The notes under the pieces were generated by a model. That model was not told where the DNA came from, ran no database searches, and saw only the letters and a program-made list of their open reading frames with translations. The translations under genes and the position numbers were made by a program. This document shows positions 12,215-23,579 of a DNA stretch of 64,000 nt, in pieces; within the stretch, counting starts at the first letter, position 1, and each line of letters starts with the position of its first letter. Origin of the DNA: Larimichthys crocea (Eukaryota > Chordata > Actinopteri > Sciaenidae); contig NC_040021.1 of NCBI RefSeq assembly GCF_000972845.2, forward strand, positions 5,470,867 through 5,534,866, written 5' to 3'.

Positions 12215-13099
12215 AGACAGATTTTAGTGACTTTGGGCTGCTAACTTTTCGGTTTATTTCCAGTTTTTGTTCTCAGCTTCTGGCTGTAACTATATCTTCA
12301 AACTCTCAGCGATAAAAGAATGCTCCACAAAACGTCAGACTACTTACATAATAACAGTCACCATGAAGGTGAACACAAATCAGATTTTGTATGACAAACT
12401 AGTGTAAATGACCACTCAGGAAAGTAAAACCAACACAGTTCATGTTGATTTTATTCTCTCCTTTGCTGCATGTGAGGAATCTGTCATTGGTCCAATGACA
12501 AAGACAGAAAACAGTGAAGAAGAGGGAAAAAGAGCAAAGAAGCCGGAGGAGGAGAATGGACACCTGGATGAGTCCTGAGGCTCTGCGGGGAGGAGGGGAG
12601 AACTCAAGGAGGAGGGAGGCTGGGTAGTTTCTTTCAGCTGTTCCCTCGTATGGGTGTGTACGTGCTGTTGTGTGTGTGTGTGTGTGTACGGTCCATATGT
12701 GCATTAGTGCTGGAGGAGTTGAACAGGGGGTCATACCAGATGGACACACACACACAAATGACAGCTTCCACCCACTTGCATCATGTAACCACAATTCAGC
12801 AGTTCTCTCCCGATTGCATGCTACGCTGCATACAGTATTCTCACTTTAAAGCTGCAACATATGAGCAGAAGACGCCTTGGCCACGAAAAGTGACAATTTT
12901 TCTGTCCAATTCTGCAAATTGAAAGTGTTACAGGCTGCTTTGTGATCGCTCTTTATTCAAATTGGCACTGATTTCAGCAGCTATCAAGTCATTCGCAGAC
13001 ATTTTGTTGTTTTCTTCGCCTAACATCAAAGCAGGTGTTCGTCCTCTGATTGCAGATGAGAAACGCTCACTGTAACATCACAGACTGGGATCAATGACA
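12215..13099. other. Non-coding stretch with short TG array
   Basis: A TG run occurs at 12669-12687. The 131-residue minus frame at 12399-12794 has no conserved motif and crosses the repeat. Nothing else was recognised. Confidence 0.5.
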
Positions 13100-13260
13100 C
13101 ATGCCTGAGTGACGTCACCGCCGCTGTTGGATATACGGCACCTACCTGTTGACCAAAGTGGCGACGCTCCAGAACCTGCTGTGAAAGTTGGACATTTTAG
13201 TTCAGGCACTTATGCAGACTGACTCACTTCGGCTGCTCGAGGAGTTTTTAGCACTTCTGG
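13100..13260 (-). repeat. Dispersed repeat family 'B', reverse fragment
   Basis: In reverse orientation it matches the order of blocks in the 3196 and 51795 copies: a GTGACGTCACC block, then CACCTACCTGTTGACCAAAG, then GTTGGACATTTTAGTTCAGG, then GACTGACTCACTTCGGCTGC. It contains a palindromic TGACGTCA at 13110-13117. It is diverged, with no coding content. Confidence 0.65.
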
Positions 13261-13485
13261 AAGCAGGGAGCAGTGCGGCGACGATTTCAATTTAAGTTTT
13301 TAAAAGCCTCTATTGTTAGAAGTCACTTTCGAGATCCATCTATCCATTTTACCAAGTTCTTTTCACACACACTGTAGAAGGTCTGTGACTAACTAGTACT
13401 TTCAATATCTGTGAACTGTCGGAAAACAGCAGAAGAACGCCCGCTGCAAATTCCCTAGAGCCCAAGGTGACTTTTTCATTTTGCT

Positions 13486-13612
13486 TTTTAAGTCCGACCA
13501 ACAGTCAAAAACTCAAAAATATTTAATTCGCTACCACAGAAGACTAGGAAAACTAGCAAATATTCACGTTTGCAAAGCTGAAACCAGTGAATTTTGGCCA
13601 TTTTTGCAGAGA
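13486..13612 (+). repeat. Dispersed teleost repeat fragment (GTCCGACCAACAGTC type)
   Basis: The block AGTCCGACCAACAGTCAAAA, followed by an ATTTTTGGCCATTTTTGC-like tail, belongs to the same family as 32340-32575 and the fragment at 30600-30705. The family's tail is typically rich in ATTAATC motifs. Recognition is from memory of teleost repeats. Confidence 0.65.
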
Positions 13613-13683
13613 AATATATATATATGTATATATAAATATATGATATAATATTATAGATATATATGTATATATATATATATATA
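13613..13683. repeat. Imperfect (TA)n array
   Basis: Alternating T/A with occasional G, 71 bp, directly following the repeat fragment at 13486. It encodes the artificial Ile-Tyr run in a minus-strand frame. Confidence 0.93.
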
Positions 13684-15195
13684 GCTCTGTATGTCATCTC
13701 ATTACAATAGATTAAAAAAAAATCCAAAGAATGAGCTTATTAAGTTCTTCCACTCAGGTCACCACAGAAACATTTTGGTGAAGAGTGGATCCTTCAGAGC
13801 TCCCTGAGATAAATTGTGTCTGTTGACCCTGATCAACCTCTCAAGCTCAACACAAACACACACACACATAAACATCACAAACATACAGACTCTCTCTCTC
13901 ACACACACACACACACACTCTCCACTTAATATCCGCAGCACTTCACTCACCACTCCATTCCTCATCCACTAAACTAGCTCTTTGTGTGTGTGTGTGTGTG
14001 TGTGTGTGTATAGGCTCAGGTGAAAGGTTAAATGATGGCCATTAAGATTCATCTCTGAGTTCACCACCGGCAAACCAAACACACACACACACACTAACAC
14101 ACAGAGGCGAGGGTGGTCTCTCTGTCAGAGTGCAGCAATTGTCTCTCCTCTTCTGTTTGTCTCTCGCCTGTCATTTAGACTAATTCAAATCACTGAATGC
14201 ATAATGAATGCAGTAATTGTGGCACTAAAGCAGCGATTAAAAAAAAAAGGAAAAAAGAAAAAGAAAAGCAGACATCACACTAGATTAATCTACTCATTTT
14301 GTGGCTTTTCCTTTTTGGCTTCAAACTCGCTGTGATTTTGGAGAGAGGCGTGTTTTTTAATTCCTGCATAAATCACTTATTATTTTTTTCTGTTTTGCAC
14401 AGCTGACCATCTCTCTGTGGATCTGTTGTGACACGCCTTCGACACATTTCATAATAATCGCTCTCTCTGGCCTCCTGCCGCATCCCGGGGACGGATAAAG
14501 GAGAATAAGGATGAGGTGGAGAGGGTTACGGATAGAGAGGACGAAGAATAAAGTGACGATTGAAGTCATCCACGTCTTCACACCTACACACCTACGATTG
14601 GAAATCGCCGTGCAATTTTTCTACTTTCACTCTGTTTACCACGCGACAAATAGTGCGCGAGAGCGTTTCTGTGTGACTAATTGACTGACTGACTAACAAA
14701 GAAGTAAGCGCCTGACTGGTTTGTTCTTCAATCTGAACTTTTTACACACACAAACTCGGGTATATACACAAACAGCATGATGACTGAGTGGACCCTGTGT
14801 CAGTCCCAGCATGCCTCTCTGCTCCGAGGCAGGAGATTCTGTCATCGCCACAGTTACTGTCAGGACACATCATCGGTAGCCGTGGCAACTAATTAAGACC
14901 TGCCTGTCAGGCCTGTGGTCGACGTGCGCGCGTGGAAACACATACGAACGGACAATCGCATTGGTATAATTAACTACCTGTCATAAACACACACACACAC
15001 ACACATACACACACTCGAGCCAAAGCTACTGTATCTGCCAGTATGCATCAGCATACCCAGAGTGTTACTCACCACGACTCACCAGTCACGGTCCCACACA
15101 CGCCCACTGAAATCCTTGTGGAGACTCATTATTATCTAATATTCCGTCCTGCACAAAGCTACTGTTTAGTGTTACTATGCTTGGCAGTGTGGAGC
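13684..15195. other. Non-coding stretch with AC/TG arrays
   Basis: Arrays lie at 13901-13918 (AC), 13983-14010 (TG), 14081-14093 (AC) and 14987-15005 (AC). No exon-like segment was found. A GACTGACTGACT run near 14681 is the third occurrence of this tetranucleotide. Confidence 0.55.
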
Positions 15196-15230
15196 AGTGG
15201 TGGGAGAAGAATTCAGATCTTTTACTTAGG

Positions 15231-15769
15231 AAGAAGAAGATTTACTTTATTAATCCCTCAGTGGAGAAATACACAAAGCACACACACACACACACACACA
15301 CATGCAAATGTGGAGAGATGGTGGAGTGTTGGGCTCCCATGTAGTGGTACCTTCAGTGCCTTGCTCAAGGGCAGTTCCCAGCATGGGCGGACTGGGACAA
15401 AAAATCGGCCCTGGCATTTTGGACCAGAGCAGCCCACAACAACTCCCCCCGAGGCGAACTTTATTCTCAAGCGCCACGGATGCGCCGTGCGCCCTAGCCT
15501 TACCAGACGCCGTCCCGCTTCTGCACGGCCCACATTGCCCATCGCTAAGCCCAAGAGTGTGTGATCTACTCGTTAAATATATATATCGGGACTTGTCGGC
15601 CCAAATACCACGTCGGCCCACCGGGCAAATGCCAGGGTATGCCAGATTGCCAGTCCGTCCCTGGTTCCCAGGAAGGGGAAGGGTGAACTGGCACCTCTCC
15701 AGCCAGCAGTCCTTGTCACTGCTGTGGTCTGTGCTGGACTTAAAGCCAAGTCTCTACGGACTGAGCAAC
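15231..15769 (+). mobile_element. Middle element of the nest (TTTACTTTATTAATCCC type)
   Basis: It begins with TTTACTTTATTAATCCCTCA after a short GAA tract, contains an AC array (15279-15301) and the phrase GTGCCTTGCTCAAGGGCAGT, then after an interruption resumes at 15664 with GAACTGGCACCTCTCCAGCC and ends near TCTACGGACTGAGCAAC. The halves join in order as one common teleost repeat. Its boundary with the outer element is approximate, and no target duplication was clear at this level. Confidence 0.72.
15382..15663. mobile_element. hAT-type MITE, innermost of the nest
   Basis: A 282-bp element with terminal inverted repeats CATGGGCGGACTGG (left) and, at the right, the complement of CAGGGACGGACTGG, 12 of 14 matching. 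It is flanked by a perfect 8-bp duplication GTTCCCAG at 15374-15381 and 15664-15671, the hallmark length of hAT insertions. It interrupts the middle element exactly between these copies. It is GC-rich and encodes no transposase. The intact target duplication makes it the youngest insertion of the three. Confidence 0.9.
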
Positions 15770-15990
15770 AATACTACAAGTCAAAGTATTCGGTTACAAG
15801 TAAACGTGCTACTTAAGTGGGTGAAATCTAAGAAGAATTATCCACAAAATGTACTTGATGCAGAAAATGGCCTTAGCTTGCTGTATTTTATTCTTATGAC
15901 ATTATTACTAAAGCATGAATTTGTAGAGACGCATTTTAATGTTGTAACTGGCTGAGCTTTAACTACTTTACATAGTTTGTCAGAGCTAAA

Positions 15991-16719
15991 ATGATCAGTC
16001 GTTTAAAAGAAAAAAATCAACTACTAATCAACGACTTGATGTATATAACTGTAAACTGAGCGACGATGACGCTTCCGCCATTTGCTCGTCCTCACCACAT
16101 TAAACAGTGATGCAGGTTCACTGACTGAAAACTGTGTGTGTGTGTGTGTGTTTGGTCAGTAATGAGGTGTGACTAGTGTTTGTCAGTGAAAGTTGAGTGA
16201 TCGGCGTAATGAGCAGCAGAACACAGAGGAGAAAGAGAGAGAGAGCGGAGCGGAGGAGAAGAAAGACAGGAGACGAGCAGAAAAAGAGGAGGAGGTCGTA
16301 TTAATATCTTTTCCATAACGACTGATTACACATCTAAAAGGCAGCCTGTGTCTCTGCGAGTTGTTTTTGATGCTGTCGGATCTTTGGTCGGACAGACCAA
16401 AGAATTACTGCACATAAGAGAAAGTCATTTTTTCCGACTTAGGGAAAATTATAGCCACGTCTTCAGTTTGGAATCAGGTTCAAGTTACTCTCCAACTTTA
16501 TTTGTTCTGCTTATTTTCTGCTATGATGAATCGACTCATGTCTTAAAGTGTGAGGCATCTGTAGACTATACTATAAAGTGAAATATATATTCTGGTAGTT
16601 CTGTTACAGCTTCTGATGCTAACTTGACTTGTTTGTTTTTTCCTCAGATCTTCAGTAGCAAAGACTTTAGTAAAGGGCTAGACTGAAACAAGTAGCAGTA
16701 GTATTGGTCTTCAATCAAC
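15991..16719. other. Non-coding stretch with repeat scraps
   Basis: A fragment at about 15991-16045 (ATGATCAGTCGTTTAAAAG followed by TAATCAACGACTTGATG) resembles the ATTAATC-rich tail of the family at 32340. A TG array lies at 16133-16151 and a purine-rich segment at 16225-16300. No gene was recognised. Confidence 0.5.
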
Positions 16720-16989
16720 CCAGGCTCAGGACAATCCAGACTTTCTTTGTCTGTTGCTCCCCATTGGTGGAACGTCCTACCAGCTCCTACCAGATCAGGG
16801 GCGTCCCCTCTCTACCTTCAAAAACCTCAAAGACCTCCAGCTCTTCAGAGAGTACCAACAACTGGACATACTAGATAGATAGATTCCCCCTCTACAACTG
16901 TCACAGTATTGTTGCACTAACCTGTCCTTGTCGGACTGTACCTTGTGGGTTTGCATAAAAGCGTCAGATAAATGACGAAATGTAAATGT
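16720..16989 (+). mobile_element. L2-type LINE 3' end, 5'-truncated copy
   Basis: The segment runs from CAGGACAATCCAGACTTTC through TTGGTGGAACGTCCTACCAG and CTACCTTCAAAAACCTCAAA to a tail AAATGACGAAATGTAAATGT. The order corresponds to the C-terminal end of a non-LTR reverse-transcriptase ORF, with its N-Q-S-R-L-F...W-N-x-L-P...S-L-S-T-F-K-x-L pattern, followed by the short tail repeat typical of teleost L2-like elements. The frame is broken. A second copy is at 57180-57530. Confidence 0.78.
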
Positions 16990-18005
16990 CTACGAATACT
17001 TGGTGCAACCCCAATCCAGACCTCTGTGTATGATTCTTTGGGGCAAGCATTTGTATTGTGACGATTTATGTGGGCCTCATGTGAAAATGAAGCGGGTCAA
17101 CTGACTTAAGCAAAGTAATCTTTACCCGTCACTACATCTCCCTGGTTAAAGCTAAAGAGCTCCAGCCAAAAGCTGAAGAATGTGAAACAGAAACAGGCCC
17201 CTGAAAGACAAATAGACCGTCGTGAGAGCAGAAACCGGTCTCAGTCAGGCCTCTAGACACGAGTCCAGCCAGTTTATTAGCAAAGTCAACACACACGGAA
17301 CAAGGAACAAAGTCCGTCTCTCAAGTCTGCCCGTGTGAATATAGGTTAACAACAAACTTGTCCTCTTTCTGCTGGTCACGAGAAAGCAGGCCGACACTTT
17401 CTGCTACCTCCTCTGAGCGTTTAAACCCATAACGGGAAGGGGAAAAAACTCGAGACGAAGAAAATCTAACGCTCTGCATCTTATCAAACCGGCATAACTT
17501 TCACTCCCTCCCCTCTGTCTCGCTCTTCTGTTGTTATCAGCAGAAATGGAGGAGGCTAAGGAATGAAAGAGAGCAGCTGCGAGGGTTTGTTGTGTCAGTC
17601 TGCTCTCGTCTTCTCTGTTCTTGCGTACTTTCTTATCGCACTTCAAACAGCTCTCGCTCCGTCTCCCACACACTTTCCTCTGCCCACTTCTCGCTCCGTA
17701 TCATTTACTCCCGATTCATTCTCCTCCATTTTGGAAAGAATTATAGTCCAAGTCTGTGTCACTGCAGGTTAGGGCTCGTAACGTACATCTAAATTGCTTC
17801 TTATCGTGGGTTTTAAGTAACCTGTGTCATCTTGCTCTTCTTCTGTTTCGACTTTCTCACATTCTGCTTTGTTCTGTTCTGTCTTTAAAGGCGATAGTAC
17901 AACATCTGTGATGTATTTAGAGGAAAAGTTAAGCTATAACACCAAATAATGGTGACAGAAACACTCAGAAAAGTCTTAATTTGTAGCTCAGATCCAAAAC
18001 ATATA
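16990..18005. other. Non-coding stretch, no gene recognised
   Basis: The open frames at 17404-17673 and 17563-17792 overlap on opposite strands and have no domain. No splice-flanked exon or repeat was recognised. Confidence 0.5.
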
Positions 18006-18733
18006 CCGTATTTTCACGACCATAAGGCGCATATAAACGTCTTATATTTTTTTCAAAATGTGCGGCGCGCCCTATAGTGCAGTGCGCCCTGTGTGTTGTT
18101 AAACCTGTGTTGAGAACAACGTGCCCATCTCACAGCCGATGTGAAAAAAGAAGTGAAACAAATGAACGCTGCACTTGCTGTTATTCGGGGAGGTCTGACA
18201 AAGGAACTCCAACCGCTGGACATCGGTGTGAACCGGCCGCTCAAAGTAAGGCTACGAGCGGCGTGGGAGCGATGGATGACCGATGGAGACCACAGTTTCA
18301 CAAAGAGTGGCAGGCAGCGCCGGGCAAGTTACGCCAAAGTTTGCGGATGGATTGTAGATGCGTGGACTAACGTGTCTACTGGTTGTTCGAGCTTTCGCAA
18401 AAGCCGGCATCATTTCCGAGGGGCCGCACGGCACGGAAAGTGACTCTGACAGCGAAGAAAGTGGAACTGGCATATTTGACTTAGCGCAGCTGTTTAACTC
18501 AGAAACGGAGGATGAGGACTTCGTAATGTGTGCTGTGGTAATGTGCTTAAAAAATGTTAGTACTTTGTAATAAAGACTTAAATAAAGCACAATCAAACTC
18601 AGTTTTGCTCCCGCTCTATTTTTAAATACGCACACTTGTATGCTTGTGTGTGTGTTGTTGTAAGGCGGTGCGCTATATGTGTGTGTAGACTGCGCCTTTT
18701 CGTACGGGGCGCCTTATGGTCGTGAAAATACGG
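18006..18733 (+). mobile_element. pogo-like (Tc1/mariner superfamily) element, internally deleted
   Basis: A 728-bp element with 25-bp perfect terminal inverted repeats, 18006-18030 and 18709-18733, starting CCGTATTTTCACGACCATAA. It is flanked by TA on both sides (18004-18005, 18734-18735). The interior is GC- and CpG-rich compared with the flanks and encodes the C-terminal part of a pogo/Tigger-type transposase. Full-length relatives would be considerably longer, so the DNA-binding half and first two catalytic aspartates are deleted. The perfect ends indicate a recent arrival. Confidence 0.93.
18117..18570 (+). pseudogene. pogo/Tigger transposase C-terminal remnant, frameshifted
   Basis: The first frame reads about A-H-L-T-A-D-V-K-K-E-V and contains GGLTKELQPLDIGVN. 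The Q-P-L-D motif is where DDE_1/pogo transposases carry their third catalytic aspartate, so that residue survives. It continues through WERWMTDGDHSFTKSGRQRR and IVDAW. Near 18370-18390 the reading frame shifts, and the family C-terminus (VRAFAKAGIIS, then an acidic DSDSEESGTGIFDLAQLFN tail) continues in another phase to about 18570. The HTH/CENP-B-like N-terminus and the first two catalytic aspartates are absent. It cannot make a functional enzyme. Confidence 0.88.
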
Positions 18734-20532
18734 TACATCTATCAGCTATCCAAGCCAGGTTTGTGTTGCCTGACCTCTCGACAAACTGTAAAATGGCCAA
18801 GAAAAATGCAATTTTGCTGTGAAAACAGACTGGTAGTAATACTACCCCGGTTGTTAGCAATGAGGTTTCATCACTGGATTCAATCTCCATGATATTAAAG
18901 TGATCTGATTCAGTACATGGCATCTCGAACTGGTCTCCACTGGTCACGGTCAAATCTTGAAATATATCAGTTTCACTTCCGTTACAGTCACATTGTTCTT
19001 AACAGGCAACACAGCTGCTTTAAAACAACATGTGATGATGGTTCATGTCTACAAATCCTCTTTGAATACACATAAAAAAAACAGCTTTCTAAATCTGCAA
19101 GTGGTATAAGCCGACAACAAAGAAAAATGGTATCACGGTCCCATGATACATAAAACTTAAGTTTGTTAAAACTTGCCATGCTTCATTATACTCTAATAAC
19201 ACGCCAAATTGATATCACAGCAGCCAAGAAAAATGATTTACAATTCACTTAAGGAGTCAGGACAGAGAGCGCCCGTCATAACAGCCGCGGAGCGGAGAAA
19301 ATGTAAGAAACAGTCGAGCCCACTCTTTGTTCACGGTGTCATTTAGAAGAAGTTTGGCTTCCTCCTTTGTCTTCGCGAGTAGGTGGGGAAGCTTTGCACT
19401 TCTCCGGGATGCGTTGGTTGCAACAGGCTTGTTGGTTTTTCTCTGATTCTATTAAAAAACCAGGCGCTATCGTTTTACGTGACTCATGTTCTGAGGAATC
19501 CCAGTGGAGACAGTTGCATGTCGAGTAGCTTTCTTTGGAACAAAATCATCACACACGTAATGAATAAACTGTATTCAAAGCTTTTTATCTCGCTGTTATC
19601 GAGGGTTCAGTGTCGTGTTTGGTATGCTTGAAAACGCTGGGATTTCCACCCGGATTTCAAATAAAGTTTCATGGGTTTGAACTATATTTAGCTGTACAAC
19701 AAGAGTTTGTAACGACTGACCGACTGAGGTTCAAGGGGTGTTAAGATAAGTGATGAATAATTTCACAGAATCTACTTTAAAATGTGCGTCAATAAATAAT
19801 CTAATTCAGTTTACAATGTCAAGACAGATGCTCTGAAAACGTGCAAAACTTTGTAACAAAAATACATAAAACATCACTAAGCTCGGCCCGTTTGAACTTT
19901 ATATAAAGCGCTAGTTTAACTTCAATGACATCTGGCATCTTTGGAGAGAGAATAGAGAGAAACGTCCACTTTATCACACCGTACAGGCAGAGCTGTGGAA
20001 AAAACAACTTGAAATGATCACATAAGAGTATGATCTTGAACTGAGTTATGCGCGTTAACGCTGATGAAAACACAGGGTGTTTCGTATTCGGCTATGACAT
20101 CAGTTCATGTTATAGACGAGGAAGAATCGAGCGGATCTATATCCAAAGAACGCTACCAGCAGTTCATTGTGGGGGTGTTAAGAGTTGACTCTGGCTTTTT
20201 AAACATGTATCAACGTCTCCTACAACCACTTGTACCGGTGCCTTACAAGAACAGGAGACTCTGCTTCTATCTGTGCGAGAAAAAAGGCAACTGGAAAATG
20301 ACTGTAGGATCGACTGTAGCCTATTATTAGCAACAGAAGAAAGATCCTTTAACAGCAGATGTTTCTGCTATAAGCCTGCATGAAATAAAATCCCTGCCAT
20401 GACCTGTTTTATTAAGTCCACATTGTTAAGCTGAAGGCTCCGCAGCGTCAACAGCAATGATGAAATAATTATGTTTTTAAGTCATGCACGCGGCTGAAAG
20501 TGGATTCAAACTAACGGGAAAAACCTTGTCTC
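18734..20532. other. Non-coding stretch, no gene recognised
   Basis: Unique-looking sequence of average composition. Frames at 18988-19179, 19383-19631 and 20064-20330 lack domains and conserved boundaries. Confidence 0.5.
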
Positions 20533-20618
20533 CTCTTTTCATTCCCACTTCTGCTACCTCAATTAAAGTCTCTCCCTCTTTTCATTCCCACTTCTGCTAC
20601 CTCAATTAAAGTCTCTCT
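20533..20618 (+). repeat. 43-bp direct duplication
   Basis: A unit containing TTCATTCCCACTTCTGCTAC and CTCAATTAAAGTCTCT is present twice in tandem, starting around 20533 and 20576, and is near-identical. No mobile-element context was recognised here. Confidence 0.92.
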
Positions 20619-20930
20619 GCCTCTCCTTCAATCTCTCTCGCTCTCTTTGGACCACTAACCTTGATTCACTGTTCTCACTGTACTCTGCCTGGGGCTGGAA
20701 CATGCATTCACACACACACACACACACATACTCACTAAACACATGTACAGACCGGCAGATTTACAAGGCGACACACAGCGGCATACGCTGAACGGGAGAT
20801 ATACACATGTACTTGACCATGGTAAAGTAGAAGTGGTTAGTTTGGGGCCTGTGCGAGGGGAGAGTGTGGCTAACCGAAACCACATGTGGCTGACTCGCTC
20901 TCGCTCCATCAAGAGGTATGCGAGCCTCTG

Positions 20931-20961
<31 letters not shown>

Positions 20962-21020
20962 GAGGGGGAGGTGTGATAGCGAACAGCAGAAAGGAGAGAG
21001 AGGCAAAAGCAACGCTCATG
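20619..21020. other. Non-coding with AC and TG arrays
   Basis: AC repeats lie at 20711-20728 and TG at 20933-20960. The intervening frames on both strands are chance frames fed by the repeats. Confidence 0.6.
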
Positions 21021-21260
21021 ACTTGACTTTAACCTTTATTTATCCGGGGAACAGTTTCGCTGGGCGGACATGCTGTTTGCAGACGTGTTGCTACACATTC
21101 GCGAGGTTGCACGCTCGGGAACTGCCCCGCTGTAACTACAGTTTTGTGCTCGGTGGCTGCTGCAGCGCTGCCACTAGATCAGTTGGAGGTGAAGTGTTTT
21201 GTTCAAGGGCAAAGTGGCAGCTATTAAGGCCTCGGTATGCATCAGAATTGCTGTTTGTGT
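21021..21260 (+). repeat. Dispersed teleost repeat (TTTAACCTTTATTTATCC type)
   Basis: It opens with GACTTTAACCTTTATTTATC and later has GATCAGTTGGAGGTGAAGTG followed by TTCAAGGGCAAAGTGGCAGC, the degenerate 'TTGCTCAAGGGCAC' phrase found in several teleost repeats and in the middle element at 15231. No coding content; class unknown. Confidence 0.55.
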
Positions 21261-22469
21261 GTCAAACTTCCTCTGTTTCCCAACATAAGGGCTGTCGCTG
21301 TATATGTTTTGGCTTCTACTGCCAGAAGACAACATCAGTTCTTTAACTGCAGGACATAAATGTTAACTCTTAAGTGCGGCTAATGAGAATTCAAGAGCTG
21401 CTTCTGCTCGACTAAACTGACGCTCGATCAAATCATCGTTTTACGATGCAGATCAGCTTTAATCCAACAAAAGTTAGTCAGATGTTCCCCCGAAAAAAGT
21501 GATCAGACGGTACGGCTGAATTAATATTGAGCAGATGACAGTGCATGAGAGGTTAAATAAAGACTTCCATTGGCTGACCGTGTAAAATCTGTGCAAAATT
21601 GATCGACATGCGAGTCACGACCAGGAAACACTTGAGTTTCTCAGCTGTATGAACTTCAACTGAAGGGAGACTGGATGAGTGATTGCAGGAATTGCTGCTC
21701 GTGCAAGCTGGTCAACTCTCATATCTCACGACAGGCTACAATGACATACAATGTAAAATCACAGTATTTTTTTATCGATATGGGTCTTATTCTCTTCACT
21801 GTGGCCATTGTGAACACGGGTTATGTTTATTTTACAACTCGCCACCTTGACCGCCATTCAATTTGACATGTTTCACCACAAACAAACAAACGCCTTATGC
21901 ATGAAAACATGAGAAAAAGAAATTACAAATTTATTTTTGCAAATAGCGTTTCTGAAACTGGCTTCTGGGCCAAAACAACATGTAACCGAGAAAGGCAGCT
22001 CCAGCACCCTGAAGCTTTCTGAATGAAGTCAAATGGCTTCCTCTTGCTGGAAGTCTTTCAGACACCCATTTCTGTTTGGTTCATGTAACGTTTCATAGCA
22101 CCCGACGCCCTCTGTTCACTCCTGACTGATGACTTAATGCTTACACTGAGTCTAAGTTCTTTTCTTTACATAAATGGTTGCTGTGTGGACCTCTCCGTAC
22201 GCCTGAACAATCCTGACATAACTTATATGCCAGCAAGGTCCACTCATAAACTCTACAACAGGAGACCAGAATACATGTTCACATTTGTGTTTATAACTCC
22301 AAATAAAAGCATTACATCCATTACAACAGGTTTCCCCCCCCATTTAAAAATCAACATGAACAGACTGCAGTAGTTCTGTTTCAAACCTGTACTTAACTTC
22401 AAATAACTCACTTTGTAGTCTGGGACTAACCCTGCACGACAGAGCGATGACGCTCTGTGTTAAGGTAGT

Positions 22470-22471
<2 letters not shown>
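21261..22471. other. Non-coding stretch, no gene recognised
   Basis: Average composition with no recognised repeats. The short frames at 21675-21866 and 22137-22373 have no domain. Confidence 0.5.

Positions 22472-22513
<42 letters not shown>
22472..22513. repeat. (TG)21 microsatellite
   Basis: A 42-bp pure TG array. A CA array of about 23 bp follows at 22607-22629, and another short one at 22981-22996. Confidence 0.96.
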
Positions 22514-22517
<4 letters not shown>

Positions 22518-22629
22518 TGAGTGTAAGAGACAGTTTATGTCATGGGGAGGCAGCGGCTGTATCTGCTAACCGTTACTCCAACAAGACAGCTCGCCTGGCT
22601 TAACGCGCACACACACACACACACACACA

Positions 22630-23579
22630 TAACAAACACACACATGAGATGCACACGCAGACACTTTATTTACCTTTGGCCCAATATAGACGTCGTGACG
22701 GTTAACCTAGCCTCTTAATACAAGGAGACAGTTTCTTCTACAAAGACTTGTATGCAAAGAGTTAGTGTGTGAGTGCGAGTGTGAGTCAGAGTAACAGAGC
22801 AGAGAGAAAACACTAACAAAAGCATTCCTGAAAGTGGGCGAGAGAGATCGCAAGAAGGAAAAAGAAGGAAGGAAAGAGAGGGAACTTGACGTGATACAGG
22901 ACGGGGTGAGGACGTCTTGTGCCAGCGTGACACCGTGGAGATGAACTCGTTCTTTAGTTTTTGGAGCTATCAGATGAAAACACACACACACACACAAGTG
23001 CGTCACTGTTTTGTTTGGCGGCGACATTAGCTGAGGTCGACCGCCGCTGATTGAAGTAAATTACAATTACTCTTGTTATTTTGTTAATGGGTGTGCACAT
23101 TTATGGTTCTGGCTTTGCTGCTTTCAGCCCTTGTACGTCAGTGTAAATGGAGTATTTGGGGCAGTTTCTGTACAAAAACAGACGTCAGCCTGAGCTCTGG
23201 GGAACTGTAACGGACATATTTTGTTTTTTTTCTCCAAATCAATGAACAAATCAAGAAAACCGATAATGAAAATGAACATTAGTTAAAGCCTTGACTTTCT
23301 ACATTTGTTCCATGCATCTTTGAGTATATTCAGGTCAGCAAGAGATTCAGAACATCTGTAATCCAGTAAATGAGAGCCCTGATAACAGTGCTTCCGAATC
23401 AAACTCACTTTTAACTTAGCCTAAAAGTATTGCATTGTTCCCATGTTGCTCCTGTGTCGCCCTCCACAATTACAATTTCCACCTTAAACAGAACCCACAC
23501 ACTTTATCCCTGTAATGCAACACCATTCAGTCTGGATTTGAGAAACAAAATCCCACCATTGATCTTGTTGTGGGTCTTT
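22630..23579. other. Non-coding stretch, no gene recognised
   Basis: A purine-rich block at 22805-22890 gives the minus Ser/Phe/Leu frames at 22707-23027. No exon or repeat was recognised. Confidence 0.5.

Larger units (their letters stand above)
15196..15990 (+). mobile_element. Outer element of a nested insertion (AGTGGTGGGAGAAG type)
   Basis: The left part, 15196-15230, reads AGTGGTGGGAGAAGAATTCA and then a CTTTTACTTA block. The right part, about 15770-15990, resumes with GGTTACAAGTAAACGTGCTA and continues through ATTTTAATGTTGTAACTGGC and TTAACTACTTTACATAGTTT. Both parts match, in order, a very common teleost repeat whose consensus starts AGTGGTGGAAGAAGTATTCA (from memory). It is split by the element at 15231-15769. 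Its class is uncertain; no coding capacity was seen. The 217-residue frame across this region is chimeric and not a gene. Confidence 0.75.

Noticed and set aside
15302..15955. 217-residue plus-strand open frame
   Set aside because: It is assembled from three nested mobile elements (AC array, hAT MITE, outer repeat), so it is a chimera of non-coding repeats.
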